Counted from the first letter of the stretch, positions 8,188 through 17,263 are shown. The stretch is DNA of 64,000 bases from Frankia sp. AgB1.9 (GCF_016786355.1 NZ_JADWYX010000009.1:1-64000), one strand, 5' to 3'. Translations and numbers: made by a program. The notes: a model not told the origin generated them from the sequence alone.

Positions 8188-9219
8188 TCACGCGTCGCGG
8201 CGGTTCAGCAGGTGGCGGCCGGTGACGAACGGCAGGTCGGTGTGGTTGACGATGCCGGGTCTGGCCGCGACTACGTGGGGAATCGCGTTGATGGCGGGCA
8301 TCGCGGTCGGGCCGGCCGACGCGAAGTGCGCGCTGCCGATCGGCGCGAGGCGTACCTGGACGCCCGGGTCGCCCTCGATCTCGAGAACGTAGCCGTTCTC
8401 GACGGGCCAGTTGGGCGTCATCTGGTCGCCGACCTTCCAGACGAACCGGCACTCGATCAGCGACCGGCCAGCGGAGATCCCGGCGATGACGCCCTTGAAG
8501 CCGGAGATCTCGCCCTTCTTCAGCTGCATGAAGCCGAAGTCGACGTCCTGCGTGGCGGCGGCGAACTCGGCGGTGAACCGGACCTCGTCGAGGTCGACCG
8601 CGAGCGCGTGCGCGAGGACGCGGATCTGCTCCTTGAACGACCCGCAGTTGACCTCGATCATCCCGGGCGCGGCCGGGTCATCGGGCAGCAGGCCGATGCT
8701 CATGGCCCGGAACATCCGCTCGTTGGCGTAGCCGCTCATGTCGAGCGACTCGAGGATCGAGATTCGGTCGATCCGGGTGCACATCGCGCTCGCCGCGAGC
8801 ACGGTCATGCCCATGTGGCCCGGGTAGACGCCGGTCGTGTAGAGCGAGGATCCGCCGCGCTCGCAGGCCGCCGCGAGCCGGTCCCTGACGTCCTCGCCGT
8901 AGCCCGCGCCCGCCAGCATGTACATCGTGGACACGATGTTCACGCCGGCCGAGAGGATCCGGTCGAGCTGGTCGAAGTCCGGCCGGAAGGCCATGTAGGC
9001 GACGCAGTCCGGCTTCAGCGCCAGCAGCGCGTCCACGTCGTCGGTCGCGGTGATCCCGATCGGCGCGATCCCGGCGAGCTCGCCGACGTCGCGGCCGACC
9101 TTGTCCGGCGAGTGGGCGTAACAGCCGACGAGCTCCAGCGCGGGATGTCCGACGAGCCCGCGCACGGCGGCGGTGCCCGTCTTTCCGGTCGTCCACTGGA
9201 CGACGCGTAGCCTGCTCAC
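8188..9219 (-). CDS. DapB-like NAD(P)-dependent dehydrogenase
   Basis: A 343-residue protein of the family often annotated as dihydrodipicolinate reductase-like, related to 2,4-diaminopentanoate dehydrogenase. It has an N-terminal Rossmann fold (RVVQWTTGKTG, residues 5-15) and the repeated pattern VGRDVGELAGI...DDVDALLALKPDCVAY seen in this family. It is too long to be the real lysine-pathway DapB (about 250 residues) and sits in a catabolic cluster, so a role on another substrate is likely. The GTG at 9219 follows GGGAG. A paralogue lies at 10940-12010. The reaction is not known from sequence. Confidence 0.75.
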   Translation of the reverse strand: MSRLRVVQWTTGKTGTAAVRGLVGHPALELVGCYAHSPDKVGRDVGELAGIAPIGITATDDVDALLALKPDCVAYMAFRPDFDQLDRILSAGVNIVSTMYMLAGAGYGEDVRDRLAAACERGGSSLYTTGVYPGHMGMTVLAASAMCTRIDRISILESLDMSGYANERMFRAMSIGLLPDDPAAPGMIEVNCGSFKEQIRVLAHALAVDLDEVRFTAEFAAATQDVDFGFMQLKKGEISGFKGVIAGISAGRSLIECRFVWKVGDQMTPNWPVENGYVLEIEGDPGVQVRLAPIGSAHFASAGPTAMPAINAIPHVVAARPGIVNHTDLPFVTGRHLLNRRDA

Positions 9220-9249
9220 AGCGACTCCCTCTTCCGCGTCCGGGCGTTC

Positions 9250-10107
9250 CTACCGGGCCTGCCGCTCGGGCGGCCGGGTCGAGGTCTCCATGAGCGCCCG
9301 CCAGGTCAGCGTCACCTCGCCGCGCGGCATCGCCAGCGACCTCGTCGTGATCCACTCGTCGAGGGGCTTGGACCAGGTCACCGGGCCGTTCGGCAGCCCG
9401 TCGTAGAGCGCGATCGCGACCTGTTCGGGCTCGGTCGGGTTCACCAGGCCGTTGCGCATCCGGTCGAGCAGGTCCTCGGAGTCGGCCTTGTCGCACAGGG
9501 CCGGATCGAGGGTGTCCTTGAAGGCGTTGAAGTTCGGCGACGCGGTCGCGCCGACGAGCATCGCGGTGACGTCCACGCCCTGGTCGCCGAGCTCGCCCCA
9601 CAGCGACTCGGCGAGGATCCACTCGAAGGCCTTGCCCGCGTTGTAGGTGGCGCTGGTGACGGCGCCCTGGGTGCCACCGGTCGAGCTGACCAGCGAGATC
9701 CCGCCCCGGCCGCGCGCGACCATCCTGGGCGCGAACAGGTTGAGCAGGATCAGCGGCGTCGCGCAGTTCGCCTGCACCGACCGCAGCTGCAGCTCCAGCG
9801 GGTGGGTGAGGAACAGCCCGATCGGCGCCACCGCCGCGTTGTAGACGAACAACCCGATCTCCAGGTCGTCCGTCGCGGCGGCCACGATCTCGCCGATCTC
9901 CGGATCGGTCAGGTCCGCGGCTAACTCGCGTACCTCGACGTCGTGCGTCGCGCGCACCTCGGCGGCGGTCGCGGCGAGCGTCTCGGCGCCGCGGGCGTTC
10001 ATCACGACGTTCAGCCCACGTGCCGCCGCCTCCAGCGACAGCGCCCGGCCGATACCCATCGACGCGCCGGCGATGAAGGCCCAGGGCCCGTACTTGTCCT
10101 TGAACAT
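9250..10107 (-). CDS. SDR family oxidoreductase
   Basis: A 285-residue short-chain dehydrogenase. Seen: GASMGIG (14-20), YNAA (89-92) in place of the usual NNAG, and Ser141-Tyr155-Lys159 (YNAGK). The C-terminal third is longer than in classical members and carries a DAL-type segment PTEPEQVAIALYDGLPNGPVTW, seen in actinobacterial SDRs of lipid or steroid clusters. ATG 10107 has AGGAGAG at 5-6 nt. It is 30 nt upstream of the DapB-like gene, so the two are co-transcribed. Confidence 0.85.
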   Translation of the reverse strand: MFKDKYGPWAFIAGASMGIGRALSLEAAARGLNVVMNARGAETLAATAAEVRATHDVEVRELAADLTDPEIGEIVAAATDDLEIGLFVYNAAVAPIGLFLTHPLELQLRSVQANCATPLILLNLFAPRMVARGRGGISLVSSTGGTQGAVTSATYNAGKAFEWILAESLWGELGDQGVDVTAMLVGATASPNFNAFKDTLDPALCDKADSEDLLDRMRNGLVNPTEPEQVAIALYDGLPNGPVTWSKPLDEWITTRSLAMPRGEVTLTWRALMETSTRPPERQAR

Positions 10108-10262
10108 GTCTCTCCTACTGGTCCGTCGGCGCCGGCGAACGGCGCGCAGGGGGCTTGCGGTCCGGGAGTAGCAGCAGTGGGGTCAGGACCGCACGACGGT
10201 GGACGGCTACGCTGGCCGCCTTCGTGATGGCCGTTCTGCACGAGGATCTCGAGGCGGCTGCG

Positions 10263-10943
10263 TCACGAGGCAGCTCCTTTCAGCTGAGCGTCCGCACGGG
10301 CCGTGCCCGTGGCAGCGGGCTCCAGGTGCGCGACGAGCAGGTCGACCAGCGCGGCGCGCTCGCGGGAGGTGTCGAGCGGCTCGCGCGTGGCCAGCTGGCC
10401 GAAGACGAGCCCGCGCAGCGTCGCCCAGAGCAGGTGGCCGACGGCCCGGGCGTCACCGCGGTGCTGCCGTTCGGCGATCAGGTCCTCGCCGAGGCGGGCC
10501 AGCTCGGCCGCGATCAGGGCGAAATGCGCGCTCGTCTGCGCGTCACGCTGGCTGCGCGTCGCGACGGCGATCTCCAGGCTCGCTCGCGACGACGGTGTGC
10601 AGAACATGGCCCAGGCGGCCTCGACGAGCGCGCTGACCTGCTCGCGCGTGGAGCCCGCCGGCACCCCGACGGCGGCCATCCGCTGGCGCAGCTCGGCGAA
10701 GCTCGCCTCGACGACCGCGGTCAGCAGACCGTTACGGTCACCGAAGTGGTACTGGATCACACCCCAGGTGACGCCGGCCCGCTCGGCGATGTGCTGGCCA
10801 CTGGCGGCGGCGAAGCCTTCCTCGACCACGCAGCGCACGGTCTCGTCCATGATCAGAGCCCGCGTCCGCTCGCCGCGTTCCTGCGCCCCGCTCGCGGGCC
10901 GGGTCGGCGGGATCGGCCCGACGCGACGCGTACGCGGCGTCAC
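10263..10943 (-). CDS. TetR family transcriptional regulator
   Basis: A 226-residue regulator. The HTH is clear: FAAASGQHIAERAGVTWGVIQYHFGDRNGLLTAVV, near residues 40-75, followed by an all-helical ligand domain. The start is taken as GTG 10943, which overlaps the TGA of the upstream DapB-like gene (GTGA), so the two genes are translationally coupled; longer in-frame extensions lie inside that gene. It probably controls this catabolic operon, most simply through the palindrome at 12053-12068. The inducer is unknown. Confidence 0.88.
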   Translation of the reverse strand: MTPRTRRVGPIPPTRPASGAQERGERTRALIMDETVRCVVEEGFAAASGQHIAERAGVTWGVIQYHFGDRNGLLTAVVEASFAELRQRMAAVGVPAGSTREQVSALVEAAWAMFCTPSSRASLEIAVATRSQRDAQTSAHFALIAAELARLGEDLIAERQHRGDARAVGHLLWATLRGLVFGQLATREPLDTSRERAALVDLLVAHLEPAATGTARADAQLKGAAS

Positions 10944-12010
10944 GACATGAGTCCGTACGCCTGCGCGACCGGAAGCTCGGACAGATGCGTGAGCCCCGGA
11001 GGCGCCGCGCACACCGCGGGGATCGCGTTCACGGCCTTGGCCGCGGTCGCGACGACCCCCGCCTCGTTGTGATCGATGGACCCGCCGCCGACATGCGTGT
11101 TGATCTCGACACCCGGCACACCCTTGATCACAACCCGGTGCACGCCAGGCCGCCCCTCCGGCGGAAACGGCCACTCGGGCGCGGCCTCGGAGGTCAGCCG
11201 GTTCACGTGCTCCATGACGATCGCGGGGCGACCGCCCACGATGCCCTCGACGGCAAAACGGGCCGCCGCGACCTGGCCTGGCTCGACGGTCATCATCGCG
11301 CAGGTGATGGTCTGGGTGGCGGTCCAGGTCTCGTGACGCTCGCGGAGCTCCTCGACCCGCACCCCGAGCTGGTCGGCCAACAGCCGGACGGGACCGCCCC
11401 AGATCGACGCGAGCACGCCGGGCAGGAACAGGGTGGGCACGACGTCCGGCGGGGCGCCGAACCCGAAGCTCGCGCCGGTGAACTCGGCGTCCTCGTACGA
11501 GCCGTAGTCGAAGATCTCCTGCACCAGGATCTCGTCGGCCCGCTCGGTCAGGCTCAGCGCCGCGAGGGGCAGGAGGTCACCGGAGAAGCCGGGGTCGATG
11601 CCGTTCACGTACATGGTGCTGCCCCCAGCCGCGCAGGCCGCCTCGATCGGCTCGCGCAGCCAGGCCTCGGCGTGGGGTGGATAGACGAGCCAGACCAGAG
11701 ACGTCGCCACGACATTGGTGCCTGCGGCGAGGAAGGCCGTGATCTCCGCCAGGGCGGCCTGCGGACGCGTCTCCGCCTGCGACGTGTAGACGACGCAGTC
11801 GGCCTTCAGCGCCAGCAGCGCCTCGAGGTCGTTCGTCGCCACGATGCCGGTCGGGGTCTCGAGGCCGCAGAGCTCGGCCGCGTCCCGCCCCACCTTCCCG
11901 GGACTGCTGGCGTGCACCCCCACCAGTTCCAGACCAGGCCGGTTGATGATCGAGCGTAGGGCGTGACGCCCGACGTTCCCGGTGGCGAACTGAATGACCC
12001 GCAGTGACAT
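10940..12010 (-). CDS. DapB-like NAD(P)-dependent dehydrogenase (paralogue)
   Basis: A 356-residue paralogue of the 8188-9219 gene with the same layout: Rossmann motif RVIQFATGNVG (4-14), then VGVHASSPGKVGRDAAELCGLETPTGIVATNDLEALLALKADCVVY in pieces. ATG 12010 is preceded by CTGGAG at 6 nt. It is the first gene of the leftward cluster and overlaps the TetR gene by 4 nt. Having two such enzymes in one cluster suggests two related steps or substrates. The exact reaction is unknown; annotation as lysine biosynthesis would be misleading. Confidence 0.75.
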   Translation of the reverse strand: MSLRVIQFATGNVGRHALRSIINRPGLELVGVHASSPGKVGRDAAELCGLETPTGIVATNDLEALLALKADCVVYTSQAETRPQAALAEITAFLAAGTNVVATSLVWLVYPPHAEAWLREPIEAACAAGGSTMYVNGIDPGFSGDLLPLAALSLTERADEILVQEIFDYGSYEDAEFTGASFGFGAPPDVVPTLFLPGVLASIWGGPVRLLADQLGVRVEELRERHETWTATQTITCAMMTVEPGQVAAARFAVEGIVGGRPAIVMEHVNRLTSEAAPEWPFPPEGRPGVHRVVIKGVPGVEINTHVGGGSIDHNEAGVVATAAKAVNAIPAVCAAPPGLTHLSELPVAQAYGLMS

Positions 12011-12052
12011 GCCCGCTCCAGAAGGTGCGCCCAGGAACCTCTGCGCGGGCAT

Positions 12053-12068
12053 CATAAACAGCTTTATG
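12053..12068. promoter_or_regulatory. Palindrome between divergent operons, candidate TetR operator
   Basis: CATAAA-CAGC-TTTATG is a perfect inverted repeat with 6-bp arms in an otherwise GC-rich gap. It lies between the start of the leftward DapB-like/TetR genes (12010) and the rightward SnoaL-like gene (12170). The TetR encoded by the second leftward gene is the likely ligand; that is inference. Confidence 0.5.
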
Positions 12069-12169
12069 GTTTCGCTGTCCAGCGGTCGCCGCACGACGGC
12101 GGCGCTTGGCATCCTGTCCCGCGTATGTTGAGGTCGACCTCGACATCGAGGGTGCGCAGAGGGAGCGGC

Positions 12170-12598
12170 ATGACGGAAGCCGTGGACATCATCGCGATCA
12201 CGGCGGTGCAGAACGCCTACGCGGTCGCGATCGACCGGCGGCAGTGGCCCGCGCTGCGCGACTGCTTCACCGCCGACGCGACCATCAGCTTCGGGATGTC
12301 CCTCCAGATCGGGACCCTGGCGGAGTTCCTGGACTGGGCCGTGGACTTCCACACCCCCCTCGGCCGGACGCTGCACCAGATCACCACCCATCAGGCGCAG
12401 GTGCGGGAGTCGACCGCCACCGCCTCGTGCTACCTGCACGCGGTCCTGGTGGAGGCGGGGCGGGAACGGGCCACCTCCGTCTTCGGCCGCTACGACGACG
12501 AGCTCATCCGCGTCGAGGACCGCTGGAGGATCCGGCAGCGGCGCTTCCGGCCGGCCTGGCTGACGACGTCCGCGCCCGCGGAAAGCGCGGCGGGCTGA
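12170..12598 (+). CDS. SnoaL/NTF2-like protein
   Basis: A 142-residue protein with the NTF2-like (SnoaL) pattern: VQNAYAVAIDRRQWPALRDCFTADATISFG near the N-terminus and YDDELIRVEDRWRIRQRRF near the C-terminus. These small cone-shaped proteins act as isomerases, dehydratases or binding proteins in polyketide and steroid pathways. ATG 12170 follows GGGAGCGGC. Its stop overlaps the start of the LLM gene (TGATG), so the two form an operon, divergent from the ketone cluster and possibly serving it. Confidence 0.8.
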   Translation: MTEAVDIIAITAVQNAYAVAIDRRQWPALRDCFTADATISFGMSLQIGTLAEFLDWAVDFHTPLGRTLHQITTHQAQVRESTATASCYLHAVLVEAGRERATSVFGRYDDELIRVEDRWRIRQRRFRPAWLTTSAPAESAAG

Positions 12599-13479
12599 TG
12601 CGCCCCGCCGTCCGGCTGGGCGCCGTGCTCCCGCAGGCGGAGATCAGGCCGAGCGACCCGCGGGCCGTGCGGCTGTTCACCGAGCACGTCGAGCGCCTCG
12701 GGTTCGACCATCTGATCGCCTACGACCATGTGCTCGGCGCCGACTCGGCGAGCCGCCCGGACTGGGCCGGCCACTACGACCACACCACGCCGTTCCTCGA
12801 ACCGCTGACACTGTTCGCGTACCTCGGCGCCACCAGCGGCCTGGAGCTCGTCTCCGGTGTGCTCATCCTGCCGCAGCGCCAGACGGCGCTCGTCGCGAAG
12901 CAGGCGGCGACCGTCGACGTCCTGCTGGGCGGCCGGCTGCGGCTCGGCATCGGCATCGGCTGGAACGAGGTCGAGTACGACGGGTTGGGCGTCCCGTTCC
13001 GTTCCCGTGCGGCCCGTCTCGAGGAACAGATCCACCTGCTGCGCCTGCTGTGGACCCGGCAGGTCGTCGACCACGGAGGCCGGTTCGACACCGTGGACCG
13101 GGCAGGTATCGCGCCGCTGCCCGTCCAGCGGCCGATCCCGCTGTGGATCGGCTGCGGCGACGCCGACGTGGCGCTTGACCGGGTGGGACGGCTCGCCGAC
13201 GGCTGGATCCCGCACCCGACCCTGGGCGGAGGGAGCCGGGTGGCGGCCGCCTGGGCGAAGGTCCGCGCCGCGGCCGAAGGCGCCGGGCGGGACCCTGACG
13301 CGCTCGGCCTGCAGGGCCAGGTCCGACTGACGGCGAGCAGCCTCAACGAGGTGACCGGCCGGGTCGAGCGCTGGATCGAGCTCGGTGCCACCCATGTCGC
13401 CCTCAACACGCTCGAGGCCGGGCTCAGCTGGCCGGACGACCACCTCGACCTCTACGCGCGCGTCTGCCAGGAGTGGTAG
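12598..13479 (+). CDS. LLM class F420-dependent oxidoreductase
   Basis: A 293-residue luciferase-like monooxygenase-fold enzyme. Seen: RLGFDHLIAYDHVL, LELVSGVLILPQRQ and GRLRLGIGIGWNEVEYDGLG, which are the strands that bind F420 in the actinobacterial subgroup. ATG 12598 overlaps the previous stop. It is predicted to transfer hydride between F420 and an unknown substrate. It lies with a SnoaL-like protein, divergent from the monooxygenase cluster. Confidence 0.88.
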   Translation: MRPAVRLGAVLPQAEIRPSDPRAVRLFTEHVERLGFDHLIAYDHVLGADSASRPDWAGHYDHTTPFLEPLTLFAYLGATSGLELVSGVLILPQRQTALVAKQAATVDVLLGGRLRLGIGIGWNEVEYDGLGVPFRSRAARLEEQIHLLRLLWTRQVVDHGGRFDTVDRAGIAPLPVQRPIPLWIGCGDADVALDRVGRLADGWIPHPTLGGGSRVAAAWAKVRAAAEGAGRDPDALGLQGQVRLTASSLNEVTGRVERWIELGATHVALNTLEAGLSWPDDHLDLYARVCQEW

Positions 13480-13638
13480 TTCGGCCTGGACCTGCGATTA
13501 GGGGGAGCCTGCCCGGCTTCCTGTAGCGGGCCGAGGAGCTTCGCAACGGGCTCGATGTCGGGAGCGCGACCGGACGACCTGGCGTCCAGGAGCCGACTGC
13601 AGCGGGACTCTTCGCCCACCCCGACCTGCACTTGTTAC

Positions 13639-14262
13639 ATGACGGTTTCCACACCTCCGCCCGTTCGTGCCCAGGCACAGGCCGGCGCCCGTACCGGTGG
13701 GCTGCCACGGCAGCGTGGCGACGGCCGGCGAGCCGTTTCCCCGTGCTCGCGCCGCGCCATCCGGCGGGCCGCCCCGGTGATCCGCGAGCTGAGGCCCGAC
13801 GACGGGTCGATCCTCGGCGAGGTGTTCGCCGGCCTGTCCGAGCGCAGCCGCTACCTGCGCTTCCACTCGCCCTTGCACCGGCTCTCCGACCGGTTCCGCG
13901 CGGCGCTGCTCGACGTCGACGGCCACGACCGGCTGGCGCTCGTCGCCCTTGTCTGCACCCCGGACGGCCCTCGCCCGGTCGGCATCGTCCGTCTCGCCCG
14001 CACCGGCCCCGACGACGCGGACATCGCCATCGCCGTCGTTGACGCGATGCACCGCCAGGGCATCGGCCGCCAGTTGCTGACCGCGCTCGGCGACCGGGCC
14101 GTCGAGCTCGGCCTGACGCGGCTGACCGCCGAGATCCTCCCCGAGAACACGGCCGCCGCGGCGCTCTTCCGCTCCGTCTTCCCGCACGGCCCCACCCGCC
14201 GGGGTGGCGGCATCCTCACCCTTACCTGCCACCCGGCCGAAGACGCCCATCCCTCGTCCTGA
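13639..14262 (+). CDS. GNAT family N-acetyltransferase
   Basis: About 207 residues with a GNAT domain in the C-terminal two thirds: VIRELRPDDGSILGEVFAGLSERSRYLRF (first strand and helix), then R-Q-G-I-G-R at the acetyl-CoA loop, and LPENTAAAALFRSVFP as motif B. This pattern (SERSRYLRFH) is like the stand-alone GNAT or Pat-type acetyltransferases of actinobacteria that modify protein lysines; that subfamily call is tentative. The first 45 residues are Ala/Arg/Gly-rich, and GTG 13777 is an alternative start. It is convergent with the SRPBCC gene. Confidence 0.75.
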   Translation: MTVSTPPPVRAQAQAGARTGGLPRQRGDGRRAVSPCSRRAIRRAAPVIRELRPDDGSILGEVFAGLSERSRYLRFHSPLHRLSDRFRAALLDVDGHDRLALVALVCTPDGPRPVGIVRLARTGPDDADIAIAVVDAMHRQGIGRQLLTALGDRAVELGLTRLTAEILPENTAAAALFRSVFPHGPTRRGGGILTLTCHPAEDAHPSS

Positions 14263-14331
14263 ACGGCGCCGCCGCGCGGGCGACCACCGCCCCGCCCATC
14301 GGCGCGGCCTTCCGGACCGCGCCCTCGTGGC

Positions 14332-14805
14332 CTAGGCCGGGCTGAACCGATTCGCCAGCGCGCTGAGCGTGGCCGAGATCCCGTCGCCGTTTCTCGCCGG
14401 GTAACCAAAGAGCTCGAGGGATCTCGCGCCGCGCGCGCGGGTGTAGTCGAACGTCTCGGTCACCCGGGTCGCGCCCGCGCCGACCTCCTCGAGTTCCCAC
14501 CGCCAGCGGTGGCCGAGGGGGTGGCGCCACTCGATCACACGGCCCTCGTCGAACTCCGTCACGGTCGACGTGATCCGGTAGGGAAAGCCGAACTGCTTCA
14601 TCCCCACGCTGAAGCGAGCCCCTTCGCTGAGACGGTCCGGACCACTGACCCGCGAGTCCCGCACGGTTCCCGAACCATCGAGCTCCGGGTGGCGCCGCGG
14701 GTCGGCGACCAGATCGAAGATCAGGACGGCGGGCGCCGACACCACCGCCTGCCGTGCCACTTTGCGCTTCCCGACCGAGACCGTCGTCACCACCGCGTCC
14801 GCCAT
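14332..14805 (-). CDS. SRPBCC (polyketide cyclase/dehydrase-like) protein
   Basis: A 157-residue START/Bet-v-1-fold protein. Typical are VSAPAVLIFDLVADPRRHPELDGSGTV at the N-terminus and GRVIEWRHPLGHRWRWELEEVGAGATRVTETFDYT later, i.e. the hydrophobic-ligand cavity family. Its function is not predictable; members include cyclases and lipid-binding proteins. It stands alone between a GNAT and a GH114 gene. Confidence 0.82.
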   Translation of the reverse strand: MADAVVTTVSVGKRKVARQAVVSAPAVLIFDLVADPRRHPELDGSGTVRDSRVSGPDRLSEGARFSVGMKQFGFPYRITSTVTEFDEGRVIEWRHPLGHRWRWELEEVGAGATRVTETFDYTRARGARSLELFGYPARNGDGISATLSALANRFSPA

Positions 14806-14886
14806 GGATCAACTGTAGGCGAACCGTCCACGCCCAGGAATCGCTCGCCGGGCCGAAGTACTTCGACAGCCCGCGGCCCTGAAGGA

Positions 14887-15828
14887 TCAGCAGGTCCGAT
14901 ACGTGTAGCCGTCGCTCCCCGCGGGGACGACGTCTCGGTCGCGCCTCACGATCGAAATCGTTTTCATCCAGCCGACGCACGCCTTCGCGAGCCCCCTGTC
15001 GCTGTACTCGACGTCGTAGACACGATCGTCGTACGCGGCGGCGAAGTCCGCGCATTCGCCGTAAGTACCGCATTCCTCAGTCACGGCGAAGTCGAAACCG
15101 ACAGCCGTACGCTGGCCGAGAAGTTCGGCCGTGTTCTTCTGGCCGACAGCCAGACCGTCAGCGTGCGCCCGCCGGGCGACCAGTTCGGCGAACGCGGCGT
15201 TGTCCGCCTCGGTGAGGAGGCCCTCGGCACGTTCGAAGGAGTCGAGGTTGTCAGGCTCGACGGCCTGGAAACCGGAGGCGGCACAGCCGTCGACCCAGAC
15301 GGCGACCACAGCCAACAAGGCGGCGCGTCTGGCAGCCGTGGACGTGTCCAGAAGAGCCTCCCCCCAGTCCCGGTCGGCAACCAGACCGTGATCACCGCGG
15401 CGCAGGAGAAGCTCAGGATGATGAGCCTGCCACCACTCCAGCGCGTCAGGTTGCGCCTGGAACGCATTGACGTAACAAATGTTGTAAAGGCCCGCGACCG
15501 GCGCGGCTGTTCGGTCCCGTGACACCACCCGCACCCCGCCCAACGGGGTGTAAGGACCCCCGAGCTGATAGTCGAAAGGCGCACCAACCGGGGGCAACAC
15601 GACACGGGCCCGCTGGTCGCCGACAGGGCCGGGAGACGGTGCCGGGACAGCTGGCGGCGGACCGGCGGAACTCGCGGCCGCCGACGAGACGTGGACGCCG
15701 GCCGTGGCTTCACGATCTGGACGAGGGTCACCAGCAGAACAGCCGCCGGCCGAGACGCAGAGACACACAGTCGCCAGCGCCACCGCGCCAGCCCGGTGCA
15801 CCCTGCGGCGAGCGACGCAGCCGATCAC
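14887..15828 (-). CDS. GH114-like secreted lipoprotein (endo-alpha-1,4-polygalactosaminidase family)
   Basis: About 313 residues. A signal peptide ends in a lipobox VSAGGC (Cys30), followed by a Ser/Ala/Pro-rich linker and a TIM-barrel domain of the GH114 family: YNICYVNAFQAQPDALEWW, GFQAVEPDNLDSFE (acidic residues at the active site), GLAVGQKNTAEL and FDFAVTEECGTYGECADF follow in the right order. The family cleaves galactosamine-containing exopolysaccharides. GTG 15828 is chosen because it puts the signal peptide at the N-terminus; an in-frame ATG at 15960 would add 44 residues. Attachment to the cell surface is expected. Confidence 0.85.
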   Translation of the reverse strand: MIGCVARRRVHRAGAVALATVCLCVSAGGCSAGDPRPDREATAGVHVSSAAASSAGPPPAVPAPSPGPVGDQRARVVLPPVGAPFDYQLGGPYTPLGGVRVVSRDRTAAPVAGLYNICYVNAFQAQPDALEWWQAHHPELLLRRGDHGLVADRDWGEALLDTSTAARRAALLAVVAVWVDGCAASGFQAVEPDNLDSFERAEGLLTEADNAAFAELVARRAHADGLAVGQKNTAELLGQRTAVGFDFAVTEECGTYGECADFAAAYDDRVYDVEYSDRGLAKACVGWMKTISIVRRDRDVVPAGSDGYTYRTC

Positions 15829-16133
15829 GTCCCGACCGGCCGCCCGGCGAACCCCGCCAACCGTAGCCTCATCCGGAGCCTCCACATCAAACTCAGGTCG
15901 CCAGGACTGGGCGACTTCTCCCTCGCCGAGGAGGTCACCGAGGAAATAATCCTGCACCATTCAGGCATCGTTATGTATTTTTCACGAACACGCCGACCAG
16001 CACGGCGCAAAACGGGTCAACGGACCATTCGGGCCCCTCCGGACTAGGATCGCAGTCGATCACCGTCGATCAGGGTCTGCCGAGTTTCGGCGGCGCCGCG
16101 ATCCGTGAAGGTCGCTTCTGAATCGGAGGCCCG
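15829..16133. promoter_or_regulatory. Divergent promoter region, GH114 and YVTN genes
   Basis: This gap separates two divergent exported proteins. An AT-rich island near 15945-15990 (including TATGTATTTTTCACG) is the most promoter-like part, and GGAGG at about 16122 is the ribosome-binding site of the rightward gene. No clear operator palindrome was seen. Confidence 0.35.
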
Positions 16134-17216
16134 ATGCCCTCGGACCTGGGAAATTCATCGCCGTTTCTCCACGAGAAGGACGGGCGGCGGAAGACATGGG
16201 CGCGCGCGCTCCGGGCCGTTCCGGCCGTCGCGCTGGTTTTCGCGGTCCTCGCCGTGCCCGGCCAGGCGGAGGCCCTGGGGGATCCCAAGATCTACGTGGC
16301 CAACAACTCGGGGAACTCGGTCTCTGTGGTGGACGCCGGCAGCAACACGGTGGTCGCCACCATTCCCGTCGCCGAGCCGTACGACATCGCCACCACCAGC
16401 TCTCCCACGCCCCGGGCCTATGTCACCAGCTCCGCGGGCACCGTGACGGTCATCGACACGACGCGCGATGTGATCGTCGGGACCATTCCGGTCGGCGGTC
16501 AGCCCACCGGGGTGGCGATCTCCAACGACCTCAGGCGCGCCTACGTCACCAACTACGCGGCGCCCTACGTGACCGTGATCGACACGACGACGAACTCCGT
16601 CGTCGGCACCATCCCGCTCGGAGCGACCTCGATGGACATCGCCATCCTGGACGCCAGGACCTACCACGTCGCCTACGTCACCAACTACGAGGAGGGCACC
16701 CTCTCGGTCATCGACCTCACCCACAACACCGTCGCCGGAGCGATCCCGGTCGGCCTTTTTCCAGATGGCGTGGCCGCGAGCGACGATCTGTCCAGCCCGC
16801 GGGTGTACGTCGCCAACTCCGGCGAGACAACGCTGACGGTCCTCGACGCAAAACTGGGCATCACCACCGTCAACCTCGGTACCCACGCCCTCCCCAGGAG
16901 CCTGGCCATCGACACCGACGCGTTCCACCCGCGGGTTTATGTCGCCGGCCCCGCCCTCCAGCAGACCGTCTTTCCCACCGTCACCTTCTACCAGGACGCC
17001 GTCGCGGTCATCGACGCCGACACCAACAACGTGGTGCGCAGACTCGACAGCCCTTCGGCGACGGCTGTCGCGATCTCCGAAGGTCTCGCCAGCCCGCGTC
17101 TCTACGTCCTGACCAGCAATCCGAACGTGATGAGGGTGTTCGACCCCGAGACCGGGGCGACCGTCGCCACCGTCCCCGTCGGCGCCGGGCCCATCGCGCT
17201 GGCGATCCAGAGCTGA
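16134..17216 (+). CDS. YVTN beta-propeller repeat protein, exported
   Basis: A 360-residue protein with a signal sequence (RALRAVPAVALVFAVLAVPGQAEA, cleavage after about residue 47) and about seven blades of the YVTN type, e.g. KIYVANNSGNSVSVVD, RAYVTNYAAPYVTVID and VAYVTNYEEGTLSVID, each followed by N-T-V-V/A-x-I-P-V-G. Such seven-bladed propellers are surface or secreted scaffolds of unknown specificity. ATG 16134 has GGAGGCCCG upstream. No anchor or catalytic domain was seen. Confidence 0.88.
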   Translation: MPSDLGNSSPFLHEKDGRRKTWARALRAVPAVALVFAVLAVPGQAEALGDPKIYVANNSGNSVSVVDAGSNTVVATIPVAEPYDIATTSSPTPRAYVTSSAGTVTVIDTTRDVIVGTIPVGGQPTGVAISNDLRRAYVTNYAAPYVTVIDTTTNSVVGTIPLGATSMDIAILDARTYHVAYVTNYEEGTLSVIDLTHNTVAGAIPVGLFPDGVAASDDLSSPRVYVANSGETTLTVLDAKLGITTVNLGTHALPRSLAIDTDAFHPRVYVAGPALQQTVFPTVTFYQDAVAVIDADTNNVVRRLDSPSATAVAISEGLASPRLYVLTSNPNVMRVFDPETGATVATVPVGAGPIALAIQS

Positions 17217-17263
17217 GGCCCTCAGGGGACGTCGATCGGGAGGCAGTCGGCGATGTGCTTCCA

